Program-made: the position numbers and the translations under genes
Shown: one piece after another, positions 36,619-48,066 of the stretch
How the letters are laid out: each line of letters starts with the position of its first letter
Position numbering within the stretch: the first letter of the stretch is position 1
Assembly: GCA_015657535.1 (NCBI GenBank)
Contig: JADHZB010001685.1
Coordinates: 1-64,000 of the forward strand
Direction: 5' to 3'
Length of the DNA: 64,000 bases
Source: Nephromyces sp. MM_2019
Lineage: Eukaryota > Apicomplexa > Aconoidasida > Nephromycida
Notes under the pieces: generated by a model
What the model was told of the DNA's origin: nothing
What the model saw: only the letters and a program-made list of their open reading frames with translations
Databases searched by the model: none

Positions 36619-37954
36619 AGTGGAATTTCAAAACTTCTAAACCTCGAAGATAATACCGTGTCGGTAAGCAAAGCCACAAGGTTTATATTTTCAGCGATTG
36701 CTCAAATTCGAAAAAAAAAGTGACGATGTTAAATTCATATAGTTCCGCTAAGCGAGCGGAAAATAAAAGCAAAGTGGAACTTAAGAAACAGAAGGCAAGG
36801 GGCAAGTGAAATCATATAGCAATTGGTATTCTGCTTGTCTTACGTTAGCAAAAACTTTATTGCAAAATAGGTGGAAGAAAATCACAGCTTTTAAATCGTA
36901 GGTACGGTTGCTCAAGCATAAACACTTCTGTGAAATGAGACGATGTAGAAACCCGGAATTGCAAATTGCAAATTAGAAGTTGAATCAATAAAAATACTTC
37001 GCTTAGTTTCGCGCCTTGACGCTCGTCCCAGATCCATCTTGGGAATTAGTTAGAACATTTCCACAGTGAAAACCTCATTTTTCTGTTTCAAAATCGAACT
37101 TAAAATCACAGGAGTCCAGTCATAGCGGAAGGTAGCTGATTTGAACCATTTGAGGAGCTCTTTATTAAATCCAAATAATTCTTCGTACACGGTCAAAGGC
37201 GCGAAACAGTATATTGCAATAAACCGAAATGACATAAGATAAATAAGCAAGAGTGAGGGGATTTTGGGTTATAGAATGCTGGATGCCTTACGAGAGTAAG
37301 GGAGCAATCTGCAACTGGCAGAATACTCCCAAAAATGCTGTGCTACCAAGGTTTTAGCTACTCTTCTTCATATATTCGCCTGCCTGAAGTTTAGCTCATC
37401 TCCACCGTATTTGCCTGCTTGAATTATATCTACCTTCTTCATATTATTTACCCGCTATGAGACCTCTAGTTTAGCTTTTGGCGAGCGTAAAAGCTACCCT
37501 TGGTTTGTGACAGTTATTTTACACCATAGCAACCTCCTCAGGAAAGTAAAATATGCTTCCGCCATCAGAGGGAGGTTGAGTAGATTGTTGACTAAGCAGC
37601 TTCAGGATCATCATTGTGCAAAAAAAGACGTAGAAACTCTTCTTAGCGCCAGATGGCGGGTCGAAACACACCCCGCACTTTCATAGTTTGACTAGCTATT
37701 GCAAAATAGCTTACTTGCATCTTGAAATTTTCAAAGTCCATAAAGCCCATTTTGTTGCCCAAAATGTTACTGTTTAGTTAACATTATGTCATAAAACCAG
37801 AATATAAAGAGTTGAAGTAACTCCATTGCGTTCTTGCCCGTCTCTGCAGAATGTTGTCGCTACGTAGTTACATTTAGTGGCATTATTCCTGAAATCTCTT
37901 TTTCATTTGAGTACAATCTTCCTTCATTTTTTGGTGTGTTCCTCTTCAAGGAGT

Positions 37955-38060
37955 GTGTACCCCCATCGTGTAACCCCCCTGGTATAACCCGCTCGTATAA
38001 CCCCCTCATATAATCCCCCTCCTTTAACCCCCCTGGTATAAACCCATTGTATAATTCCCA
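37955..38060. repeat. degenerate 15-16-bp minisatellite
   Basis: About six units of the form RTATAAYCCCCCTS, for example GTGTAACCCCCCTG, GTATAACCCGCTC, GTATAACCCCCTC, ATATAATCCCCCTC and CTTTAACCCCCCTG. Confidence 0.75.
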
Positions 38061-38293
38061 TCATACGCTTCCATTGTTCTCACAGTTGAGTAGAGCTTTT
38101 GCTTCTACAAAGCCTATCCTTTGCAAACTTTCCTTATTGTTTATCCGCCCATTATACGTATTAACGCTTCCCCCCGTCTAATTGGACGAGCAACGAAGCA
38201 AACCACTTGATGATAGCGACCTCGCCTACTCTTTTGGGTGAGTATACGGTACTGCTTTTTGAGATGACCCTCTCCTATTGTATATCCGCTGTC

Positions 38294-38497
38294 GAAGATG
38301 ATAATTCACTGCCGTCTAACCCTCCCTTTATAGTGCCATATGAAAATATGGATTCGCGGATTTCGCCACGCGCTGGCAACTCCATCTTCCTGTGAAGGAT
38401 GATGATTTGCCGCCTTCTATCCCTATCTTTAATACTCCGTATGAAACCAGCAATTCATGCTTTTGGCCACACTCTGAAAACTCCATCTTCCTTCGCT
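38294..38497 (+). repeat. diverged roughly 100-bp tandem duplication
   Basis: Unit 1 (38294-38394) and unit 2 (38395-38497) read, in different frames, as DDNSLPSNPPFIVPYE...GNSIFL and DDDLPPSIPIFNTPYE...ENSIFL. The shared spacing of DD, LP, PYE and NSIFL shows common origin. A one-base offset and a TGA separate the two frames, so together they are not one open frame. Confidence 0.65.
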
Positions 38498-38777
38498 ATT
38501 CCAACCTAATATGGAGAACTTTCACAAAGGCTCTGATATCTTGACTTTCCTACTTTTCTTGCTTCGAAAAAGTTTGCCAGTCTTTGCCTAGCTCTCCGTA
38601 TTTATTTCTGTATCCAATTTTTTGTCTTCGAATATATATTTTCCAGGTATCCAAATGTGTCTATGTCCTTGATCCTTGCTTTTTTTCTGTGCTGACCTTA
38701 CGCTGATCACCGAGGGAGTCCTAACTGCAAAGACCCTGCTTTTGAAGTTTTTTCCCAGCTCGTACACCACTGATGCG

Positions 38778-41700
38778 ATGGCCAGGCGATTTGTCGATGT
38801 AGTCGCAAAGGTGAAGGCGTTGAATACAAGGAAAACCCCTCAGCCTTGGAAACCAAAGTTTTTGGAGTTTTCAAAGGAACCTTCTATTCCACCTCCGTTG
38901 AAAGAAAAAGTAGATGAAAGGGGGAGGGGTTATTTTGGCTATAAAGTGTATGGGGGGTTTTGAATGGGATTTTCCTTTGTTGGAAACCTCAATTTTCCTT
39001 AGCTTCATGTTTTTAATTGTAGAAATGAGATGCCTCGGAATAAACACTTCAAAAAGCAGAGTTTTTACAAAGAAGAAATTTTCATATTTTGAATTTCTTT
39101 TTCCACCAGATTGAACGTGTACTTCATGCGCTGACTCCCATGGTTTAACCCACTAAGATTTTACTTTGTTGACTGCTTCCGGCTTTATTTGTGTTGAATT
39201 GGTGTGTTTTCGGTGTTTTATTACCTCCAAAAACCTGTTTCCTTGGTTTTTTCCTTAACTCATATGTTGGTATGGGATCCTAATTTTTGATGGAGAGCTG
39301 CTCTTTGAGGTTTTTTATTAGAAAAGTGGGAAATTTTCTTTTCTTTGAATATTCTGAATGAAAATATCAAAATTCGTTTTAAATAGTTTGAGCCGCGTAA
39401 AATAGATCTTGCGAGAGCCTTGGGTTTCAAAGTTGGCGATCTTGTCCAGGTAGATTTTGACCGATTGGGCCCTCTTTTTCATCTTCTTGCTCTATTTTTT
39501 TCTTTTCCTTTTTCTCTTTGTCTTCTTGTTCTTTCTCTATTTTATCTTTCTCTTTTTTGTTTTCTAATTTTCTTCTTATCTCTCTTCTTATCCATCTTCT
39601 TCCTCTTCCTTCACACCCCCCCTTTTTTTCCCGCCTCTGTTACTACATGCATATTGCCATTTAATTTTCGCTTACTAGTTCTTATTTTAATTTTTCTTTA
39701 TTCTTTCTCGTGTATATCGTGTATTAATATATTTGCCTTGGTTGTAATCATTGATATCAATGTTGATTCCACCTTTATCACCTCCAGAAAGACTTTTAAC
39801 AAGTGCATTTTTATGAGTCATTTTTCTGCATGTTTAACTGCTTGAGAAATTTAGCTCTTGGGGGAGTTTTTTGGCACGGCAGTATTAAAGAATCTTTTTT
39901 TTTCCCCACTTTTGAGAGCGAGCCTTGGGGGATATATGGCTAGATGCTTATTTCCCTCTTCTTGCCCAGTACCATAGACATAGAGATATTTTTATATTTC
40001 AAAATTTATAACTTTATATTTAATAAAAGGAAAAAAATCAATTTTTTTATATATGCTGCGAAAAGCATATTTATATTGATATTTTTTTGGTAGTATGAGT
40101 TTCTATGGTTTTTCGAGGATTTAATGAGCTTCTGCCTGGTTATGTGTGCCGTAGGACCAAACTTTTTCTATGATTTATCGCTTTATCTGCCTTTATCTGT
40201 GTGTAATTTTGCTATTCATACGATTTTTTATAACATTGAATACAGTGTTTTATACTGGGTTGGTTTTAGACTCTTTATTTTTATGTTTGGTATTTTATTG
40301 TATGCAATGTAAAATTTAGAACACGTTGACGTAATCAATTCTTTGAAATCAGTAGAATGTTGTTTAGTAGTGTGATTTCTGTTTTTTGCTTTAAAATGTG
40401 AGTTCAATCTTCAAGGGTTTGTCTTCAAGGGGACGTCTAGGAGGGGTCATCTTCGAGGGGTCATCTTTAAGAGATCATCTTCAGGAGATCATCTTCAAAA
40501 CTTCATGTTCACTTTTTGGATGTTTTCTAGTATTTCGCAGTATAATTTCTGTTTTTTGCTAAAAAAAATCTGCTTTTTGGACGTTTGCTAAATCTGACTT
40601 CTATTTGATACACACATATGAACAGGTAGATGAAGTTGGTAAATTTTTGTCGGATTTTCTGGATGATCAGAAAAAGTGCTCATTGACGAACTAGCAAAGC
40701 ATAAGATAATCTTATTGTAGCTGTTGGAGTGCCTATATGTGTGCATGTGCGTTTTTTTTATTCATATGCTATAACTTAATGATATCTTTCTTTTCCTATC
40801 GATCTTAAAATAGCTTTTTTTTCTCTTAATTTTCTTGTGACCTATTTTGGTCAATTTAAAGCCTTTTTCCTTTGGTTTCTTCTTCATCATCTTTCTTCTT
40901 TCATTGAATTAGGTACTGCATGGAAAATGCCAGGATAGGCATGGAGTTATTCTCTCTATTGATTGCGAAAAAAACACTCTAATCGTGGAGGGTTGCAACT
41001 TGGTAGGATTATCAGCATGTGTGCCGCTTATTTCCATAACTTGGGACGAGCGGCTTCGGTTTTCGCCGCTACCGCTGCACACTTGCTGCAGCTTGTATCT
41101 GTCTGAGCTTACTGTGTCTTTTTTGCGCGATTTTCTCGGATTTCTGCAGTTTCTTAAAAGAGGGAAATACCCCCCAAAGCTTAGAGCTACATTCAAATGA
41201 TTTTTCACTCCTGTTACACACACATTTTGCTGCTTCTCTTTTTTTATGAGTAGTGAATCAAACATACACGCACAAAACGGCATTGCGCACAGACAAAACA
41301 GCAATGCACACACACTAGTTTTCCGGCTATTACTAGTGGTTTCTTCCTGTTTTACTGAATGAAGTGGTATTCTTGGTTTTTCTTTTGTAGTCTGCTTTGA
41401 TTTTGCTATGTATATATATTTATTGCTTATATAGGCGCTGTGTGCTGCACATAGCAGCAAAATGGCTCATATTTAAATGGCTACACTCGGGTAAGCACAC
41501 ACACCCAATCAATTAGTTGCAGTGTGCTTACAGTGGCATCATATTGAATTGGCTTTAAGTTCTCGCTGATTATAATTCTACCTCTCAAAGTAGCTGAAAT
41601 TTTCCAGAGTTTATTTTAGACTCCTATATATTGCTTATAGTATATCTTTTCGTGAGGCAGCTATAATATGACGTTAAAGCAGTTAGTTTGTGGCTTTTTT

Positions 41701-44424
41701 TGTAGAATTTCGAGTGTTTTTTGTATATGAAATACAAGAGAATTGATTTAAAAGATGAAGCTTTTAACTTGAGACAATCAGTTGATTACTTTTTGTGTGT
41801 GCCGCTGTTTTTACTTTTTCAGGTGAACACACACACGATCTTTGGAAGAGGAGTGACTGAAGCCCCCATACACTGTACAAATGTAGCAATCGTAGACCCT
41901 GTCACCAAGTAAGGGATTTTGTTTTTGCTTCACACACGTACCAAAGTGTGTGTTTGCTTAGACCTATCAGAATATATACCCTACTTTGTCCCTTTGCACA
42001 ATGCGTTTATAAACACACACACATAAAATAATGCGTCATATCTTCAGGGAGAAAAGCTACAGCCTCACAAAAAACACTTTTCATGTTGATATTCTCGAGT
42101 TTTCATCGCTGAAATTGCTGAAACTTCCTGCTTCCTATTTCTTGATAAATTCTAGTTTTCCCAATAAAAATATATGAGCAGATTCTTCAGTGTGTGTGTA
42201 ATAATCAAATTTTTTTTAATTTTCGCTGTGAAAAGTGCGGATTAGCCTCTCTTTGATTGCAAGACTGTAGCTTTTCTAGCTGATTCTTCTCTTCCTAAGG
42301 AAAAAGTTGTTTATATCTCTGTGTGTGCTTCATTTCTTTGCAGTCTGAGCAGCTTTTTACCATTTTTTCCTGCTTCTTTTACGGCACTATTTTTTTGGGG
42401 TTTTTTCTTGAATCTGGTTGAATACTTTCCTTTAAAGGAGTAGTGGGTGATGATTTTGATTCCTCGCTGCTGAGTTCCTGAAAATTCCTTTGTGACTGCC
42501 CAGTGATAGAACTTATAGTGGAGATTTCGTTTTGTTAATCCTCTGCTTTTGAGTTTTTTGAAGGTTTTTGTGGTTTGTTGGAGTTTTCCTCTTCTCCTGT
42601 GTATTCATATTCTCCTCATTCTCGCTCTTCTCCTCCTCCTCTCTTTTCTCTCTCTCCTCCTCCTCTCTTTTCTCGCTCTTCTCTTCCTTCTCCCTCTTTT
42701 ATGCAACAACTTAAAGTCTACAATTTTCTCTACTTTCTAGTGACTGCAGTCTCCTATGTATGCGTGAAATCTATTTCTTAATAGATTTCCGCTTTTCCTT
42801 ACTGTCGCCATTATAGAGCTTTTACTGCGCGATTTAGTCTTCAGCCTAAACCTGCCTATCTCTTATCCCAAGAAGATTGTTTTCTTGAGGTTTTTTTCAT
42901 TGCAGAAAGCCAACCAGGGTGAAGGCTAGGCGAATGCTGAATGGCGAAATGGTGAGGATTTCAAAGATTTCAGGTGAGGATGCAATTTTTTTCTCTGCAT
43001 ACGTTTTTGAAAGTTTGAAGTGATGATGGTGTGCTTCGATATGTTCTTTGAGCTGAAAAAGAGCTTTGATTTTTTTGTGAAAAGTAGTTTTGTATCTGAG
43101 AAGCTAGAATCTTGTGTGTGTGCTTAAATGTTTCACTAAACTAAGGTTTAGACCTTTACCCCAGATGTTTCGATGGGGTTGAAATTTTTTTATGCCTTTT
43201 GCTCCGTAATTGACTGCTGTTTGCTGTTTTGAATCGGTAATGTTTGCTTTTTTATTCGTATCCGATGATTGTGGATTTCATTGATAAAATTTTGGTTCAG
43301 GTTGTGCTATTCCTGAGCCTTATGATCTTCATCCTCCTGTTACTGAAAGTTCTGCTAACTCGGAGACAGATGAAGCAGTTAACTCTCAGTTTAATTCTGT
43401 TGCTAGTAATTTGAGCCCACGACGCCAACAGCATCAGAATACGAGGTTTACGCAGGTAAGAATTTCTTTTCTTCTTTTAAATTAAACTCAAAAATAGAGC
43501 TATCTCCTGATATTAAGTGTCTCTTCACACACACATACCCATTATGTGTGTTCTTCAAGATATGCTTACTTTGAAGATCGCTTTCGTGTAGCTTTTTTCC
43601 CGCAGTTTTTAGCTTTTATTATAAAGTTTGGTGATGTTGATGAGTATAAGGAATCCATTCCCAAGCAATTTGTAGGATGATGTGTGCTCATGTCGGAATT
43701 TTTTGCCTGTGTGCTTGCTGTTATACCCTTTTTTTGTTGCCTAGATTTGGCAGAGGAAACAGCAGGAATAGAAGCAACTTTTTATGTACTATATTTCTTC
43801 CTTTTCATGTTTTTTGGGGGTAGAAAATTGAGTGTTTTCTGTTAGTGTGCAGCTTCACTTTATCACACAAAGCTGGTATCTCTTTGAATTTTTTTGAGTT
43901 GCTAGGCATTGAATTGAAATTTATATACGTTTCTAAGTGTACACCCTCTTATCTTATGCGAAATGCTTTTGAAACGCGTTATTTTGGGTTTTTTCGCTTT
44001 GCTTTTTGCCAGGCTTTTTGCTGCTTGAGTCATTTCTGTCTAAAGGATGAATTGTATGTCAAAACACTGGAAAACTGATTTTTAAGAAGACTTTTGCTTC
44101 AATGTTTGGGATTGAAAGAGAATATATTTTTATGACGAAAAAATCAAACATTCAATTATTATTTGACGATGATAGCTTTATACCTATTGTTTTTGTAAGA
44201 ATCTCTTTAAACTGCATTTTAGCAAGAAAAGTTTTAATATGAAAGTTTTTGGTTTTACTAAAGAATTCGCTTTTTTCATGCTTTTTACAAAAAAAAAATA
44301 TTTTTTGATTTCTCTTTTTCTTATATAGAAACTTGAGTCTGGAAAAGCGGGTTTGGGTCAGTACCAGAGACTCTTGGGTCACGTTGCACTCAAGATATAT
44401 AAGGCTGATGGCTTGCATGTGTGA
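38778..44424 (+). CDS. organellar (probably mitochondrial) ribosomal protein uL24
   Basis: Eight phase-consistent exons: 38778-38945, 39110-39142, 39387-39449, 40913-41002, 41823-41908, 42906-42973, 43301-43455, 44329-44424 (TGA); 252 residues. The KOW domain spans exons 3-4: FKVGDLVQ|VLHGKCQDRHGVILSI, then NTLIVEGCNLV. It is followed by the family block EAPIHCTNVAIVDPVTKKPTR and RMLNGEMVRISKISG. uL24 binds 23S-type rRNA early in large-subunit assembly. The basic N-terminus (MARRFVDVVAKVKALNTRK) fits a mitochondrial presequence, and a PWKPKF motif follows. Exon 7 encodes a polar Ser/Asn/Gln-rich stretch ending SPRRQQHQNTRFTQ, an extension beyond bacterial uL24. The 33-nt exon 2 (IERVLHALTPM) and the start codon are the least certain parts. 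Apicoplast targeting is less likely: no signal peptide is visible at this start. Confidence 0.85.
40405..40510. repeat. GGGGTCATCTTCAA minisatellite in a uL24 intron
   Basis: Five to six degenerate units of 16-18 bases: TTTGTCTTCAAGGGG, CATCTTCGAGGGGT, CATCTTTAAGAGAT, CATCTTCAGGAGAT, CATCTTCAAAAC. Confidence 0.8.
42590..42705. repeat. CTCCTCCTCTCTTTTCT pyrimidine tract
   Basis: A long TC-rich stretch with a repeated CTCCTCCTCTCTTTTCTC word inside intron 5 of the uL24 gene. Confidence 0.8.
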
Positions 44425-44930
44425 AAAGTTCAAGAATTGCCAGAATTTTAGCACTTTACTGTGCTAATCATTTGCATGTGCAGATAGAAAAATATTCTTG
44501 CGCGAATTATTGTATTCTTTGTCGCTCAGTTTGCTTATTTTTACTGAAAACTGCTTGGTTCTTCTACTGGGCTCCATCGAGTAGTTTTTTTTTGACGTAG
44601 TATGTGTGTGTGTTGGATAATTTTTTTGTAGCTTCGAGCATGTTTTTTTTAATTGCATTATCAAACAGTATCGATTAAACTTTGAGGTTTTTCATTAAAA
44701 AGTGTTTGAGGAGACGATAATTCGACGTAATTAGCCGCTTACGAATACTTCCTTGGAGTCATGGTCATATTTGTCTTTGCTTTCTAGTAAAGTAACAGAA
44801 AGACTCGGCAGATTTTCGTTGCTTTTTTGATGTTTGGGGCGGTGTTAACAAAGGCAAAGTTTGCGGTCGGGACGGAAAACCGAAGCAGGTAGCTTCCCGG
44901 TGCTAAATTCAATGTATTGCGAAGAGTTTA

Positions 44931-45050
44931 GAAAGCGAGTTGCTTTCGCTGTTTGAGAGCGCAGAAAGCGCTTTACAAAGAACAGGCGATGAAAAGCGTG
45001 GAAAGTGAGTTGCTTTCGCTGTTTGAGAGCACAGAAAGCGCTTTACAGAG
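44931..45050 (+). repeat. tandem duplication, 70-bp spacing
   Basis: GAAAGCGAGTTGCTTTCGCTGTTTGAGAGCGCAGAAAGCGCTTTACAAAG at 44931 recurs at 45001 with only a few substitutions. Each copy encodes ESELLSLFES.ESALQ, but the spacing is not a multiple of three, so the copies sit in different frames. The second copy opens a plus-strand frame to 45222. Confidence 0.85.
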
Positions 45051-46924
45051 TGCATGCAACCCAAAGTGCCAAGCATTCGACGATATACTATTATTATGGA
45101 AAAATCCTTTCATTTATTCTTCGTTGCCTGGCATAGAAGCTGCCTCCATCTGGTCGTACCGGCTTAAAATCCTTTTGAAAGATGGGATCACATCATCTTT
45201 GTTCTGCTATAAAATCATGTAGTTTTGCCTAAATCTGGTGTGCGAGATGCATCGGTATCTCAGACTCTAGGTGAAATCATGGTTAGCACAATTATACCCC
45301 CTTGCGTTAACTTTTGTATTCTTCAGCTATCCCACCAGAAATTTTATGTCGCCATGATTTACCGCAGCAGAAAAACGGAATTTAAGTAATGACTGCGTAT
45401 TACTCGGGTTTAAGCTGAGGGGTGGATACTTCTCCCTCTTCCAAAAAAAGAATTGTTTCTCTAGCAGGCATCCTTCAAGTTAAAATAAAGAAGACGAGAT
45501 CATATCGGAAATTGTTTATCAATATAATCGACAAACCTTCAACGGTCTGTCTCATACAGTAAACACTGTCGTGAACTAAGCCTACTGGAGAGCCACCCAT
45601 GAAAACGGCCTCTATCATAACATTCAGAAATAAATTTCAAGTATCCATGTAATTGTTGCTATCAAGACCTAAAGAGTTAGTCTTGAGATTTTTTCAGAGC
45701 AAGATTTACGAGCCTGTGCGGGTTTTAGAAAAGGTTAGCAGCCATCTCTGATAGTTACTTGTCATGTAAAGTCTCCATATTGTGAGCTTTAGAAATTAAA
45801 GCTTCGCCCCAAAATTCTTGTGAAAACCACCTCAAGTGCCGCCTGAAACCTGTGGGACCACCGTGTCTTCCTTGCTAGAGGAAGAAAGTGCGTCAGTAGC
45901 AGGCATTCTTCACGATTTAACACTGCTTTGGCTGGTTACTTCACGCAGACTCTCTGCCCAGCAACGTTTTAAGTTTGATTTGCTTGCTCCTGACTGAGGT
46001 ACCGTGTTAAAGCTTAGAGCAATGGAAGATGTTTTCAGCACTTGCAGCAATTACCTAGCTAAAGTACAATCTTGGTTGGCTTTTTCCACATGAAATTACA
46101 GAACAATTTTCAAGTGAAGCAAGCATGTCTCGTTTCATGCTGTGCTTTGCCTTAACGCGCAAAATTAAGCCCTATCAAAGTATGTATATTACACACAGTC
46201 GGTTGTGTTGGAGGTTTCTCCCCAGTAGAAATGAGCTAATTGTCTGCTGGCGCTCTCCTCATGTGGCTTTGAGTTTTTTTGTGGATGGACATTCCTATTC
46301 GTTGAAATATCGAGGTGCTATAATAGCTGAGCTGTTTGTGGCACAAATACCGGTAGAAAAAAAGTAGTTTCCTTCAGAGAAAATACATCTAAAACAAAAA
46401 AGAAAGCATGCCAATGATTTGCCAACGTATCACTTTTTCTAGCACGTTATTATGGAGATTCTACAAAGCAGTCGAAGGTGGTTCCTCATAAAGACTTTTT
46501 GTTGAGAAGTAAACAAGGGCAAGTTGTTTGCTGCTTATTTGCTAAGCAAGAAGTAAATTAAGCCGTTTTTTCAATCAAATGCTTGTACATAAAGTATTCC
46601 ATCAACAGAGTCCTGGAACCGAAAATACCTTGGCTATAGCTGGCTTTGTTGAAGGTGCAAAAATTTCTAAAAAAATTGCAAATAGCTACCATTAAGCACA
46701 CGAGTTTTTCCTCAGGATTGCATCGAGCCAGAACTTGTAAAGTATTCCAATAAGCACTAAAGTCAAATTTTGAGAGGGCATATAACGTAAAAAGAAGGGT
46801 TATTAACCTACAAGTGCTGGTTTTCCAAATAAGCAAATGGAGAAGTATGAGCCCCTTTTCGGTTTTTACCTTTCTCCGTGGAGTCTCTTATTTAACACCT
46901 TGGTAAATGCAATGCTGTGATGAA

Positions 46925-47190
46925 GCCCTCGCCTAGAGGCTGCTGCGCTACGTTTTCGTCTGCAAGTTATTGTGCTAAAATTTCACTTAGAGCTGTTATG
47001 CTATGCTTTCTCTTAGAAAACAGCGTTGCTACGCTTTCTCCTAGAGGTTATTGTGCTGCACTGTCATGTAGAGCTGTTGTGCTACAGTTTCTTCTAAAGG
47101 TTGTGTTATACTTTCACTTTCCCCAAAAAAATAGCGACGCTACGCTTTCGCCTACAAAGCAGCTGTGCTACACTTTTGCCGCTTCATCTT
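46925..47190 (+). repeat. roughly 27-33-bp minisatellite
   Basis: About eight degenerate units of the type TAGAGGTTATTGTGCTACGCTTTCTCC, separated by CTAGAG, TTAGAA or CTACAA junctions. The 108-codon plus-strand frame across it is repeat-derived. Confidence 0.8.
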
Positions 47191-47417
47191 ATGATAGACT
47201 GGGACCCTTTCGGCTAGAAAAGGATATACACACATGTTGCTAACAGAAAACAAGCCTGTAGTTTTGTATTAAATTTTTTAACCTTGCTGGGGTAATCCAC
47301 TGAATACGCATATACGTGGAAAAATCACACTTATTGTTGAGTATTTTCTTGGCAACCTTCAATGTGGGTCCCTCCCCGAAACATACGAACAGGTCGGCCA
47401 TGAGGCATTGACCGAAT

Positions 47418-47472
47418 ACACACACGCACGCACGCACACACAACACACACACAACACACATACGCACACGCA
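47418..47472. repeat. (CA)n with CACG interruptions
   Basis: ACACACACGCACGCACGCACACACAACACACAC-type run. Confidence 0.85.
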
Positions 47473-47825
47473 AAGCGTGTCTTCGCGAGTGATTTCTTCC
47501 TTACTTCTGGTACTGAGAGGTTTATATGCTTAGATGCATTTTATGAGGCTTTTTCGGCATAGTGCCTAGCCAATTTAGTCTTTGCTGTGGAACCTCTCCA
47601 CCTTTTGCTTTACGTTTGATAAAATTTCTTTCTCAGAGAGGGAAGGAGGAATTTATGGGTACTCCATTATCCCGTATAAGATGTGATGCTCAAACGATCC
47701 TGCCGGTATATATATGTGTGTACCTGCTTCCTCCTCCTGTAATCGCCTAGGTATGCCCAGCTTATCGTAGACATGCATGTTATGTATCTATGATTTACAT
47801 ATGACGTGCGTTGTAATGCGCATAT

Positions 47826-47995
47826 ATGGCTTGTTTGATGTATATGATGTAGATAATATATACATTATATAGGCATGATATATACATTATATAGGCGTTC
47901 AAATAGATGAGACATATAGACATGATATGGACATGATATAGATATATGCATCATATATATAACACACATAACATGCATAACACACACAGTACACA
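47826..47995. repeat. ATATAGRCATGATATA low-complexity run
   Basis: Repeated GATATATACATTATATAGGC and GACATGATATRGA words grade into ACACATAACATGCATAACACAC. Confidence 0.75.
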
Positions 47996-48066
47996 TAATG
48001 AGACGACGAATGATTGCCCTTCCAAGAAATACTTTCACTTTCAAAGCATTTTATGGGAAAACAGCG

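Larger units (their letters stand above)
36619..38777. other. no gene recognised; minisatellite and diverged duplication
   Basis: Holds a CCCCCTGGTATAA-type minisatellite (about 37955-38060) and a roughly 100-bp diverged duplication (38294-38497), each listed separately. The stretch before 38778 is probably the 5' region of the uL24 gene; the same frame stays open upstream to about 38674, so the true start could be earlier. Confidence 0.4.
44425..48066. other. no gene firmly recognised; duplications and minisatellites
   Basis: Contains a 70-bp-spaced duplication (44931-45050), a GCTACGCTTTC minisatellite (46925-47190), a CA-rich block (47418-47472) and an AT/GATA-like run (47760-47990). A 92-codon minus-strand frame (46558-46836) after a CCAG acceptor has helical composition (NTLQVLARCNPEEKLVCLM) and could be a terminal exon, but has no recognised family or partner exons. 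Confidence 0.35.

Noticed and set aside
36499..37235. Two-exon minus-strand chain (MSFRFIAIYCF... joined to QDVFIRGKIYRKV...)
   Set aside because: Phases match, but the second exon is antisense to the better supported plus-strand exon 36431-36618 and its stop codon falls exactly on a donor-like site.
40626..40693. Exon-like stretch VDEVGKFLSDFLDDQKK with stop
   Set aside because: It would join in phase to uL24 exon 3, but the KOW domain requires joining to 40913 (VLHGKCQDRHG). An alternative terminal exon cannot be excluded.
40909..41460. 183-codon minus-strand open frame
   Set aside because: It lies antisense to uL24 exon 4 (KOW motif) and its intron, and shows no motif of its own.
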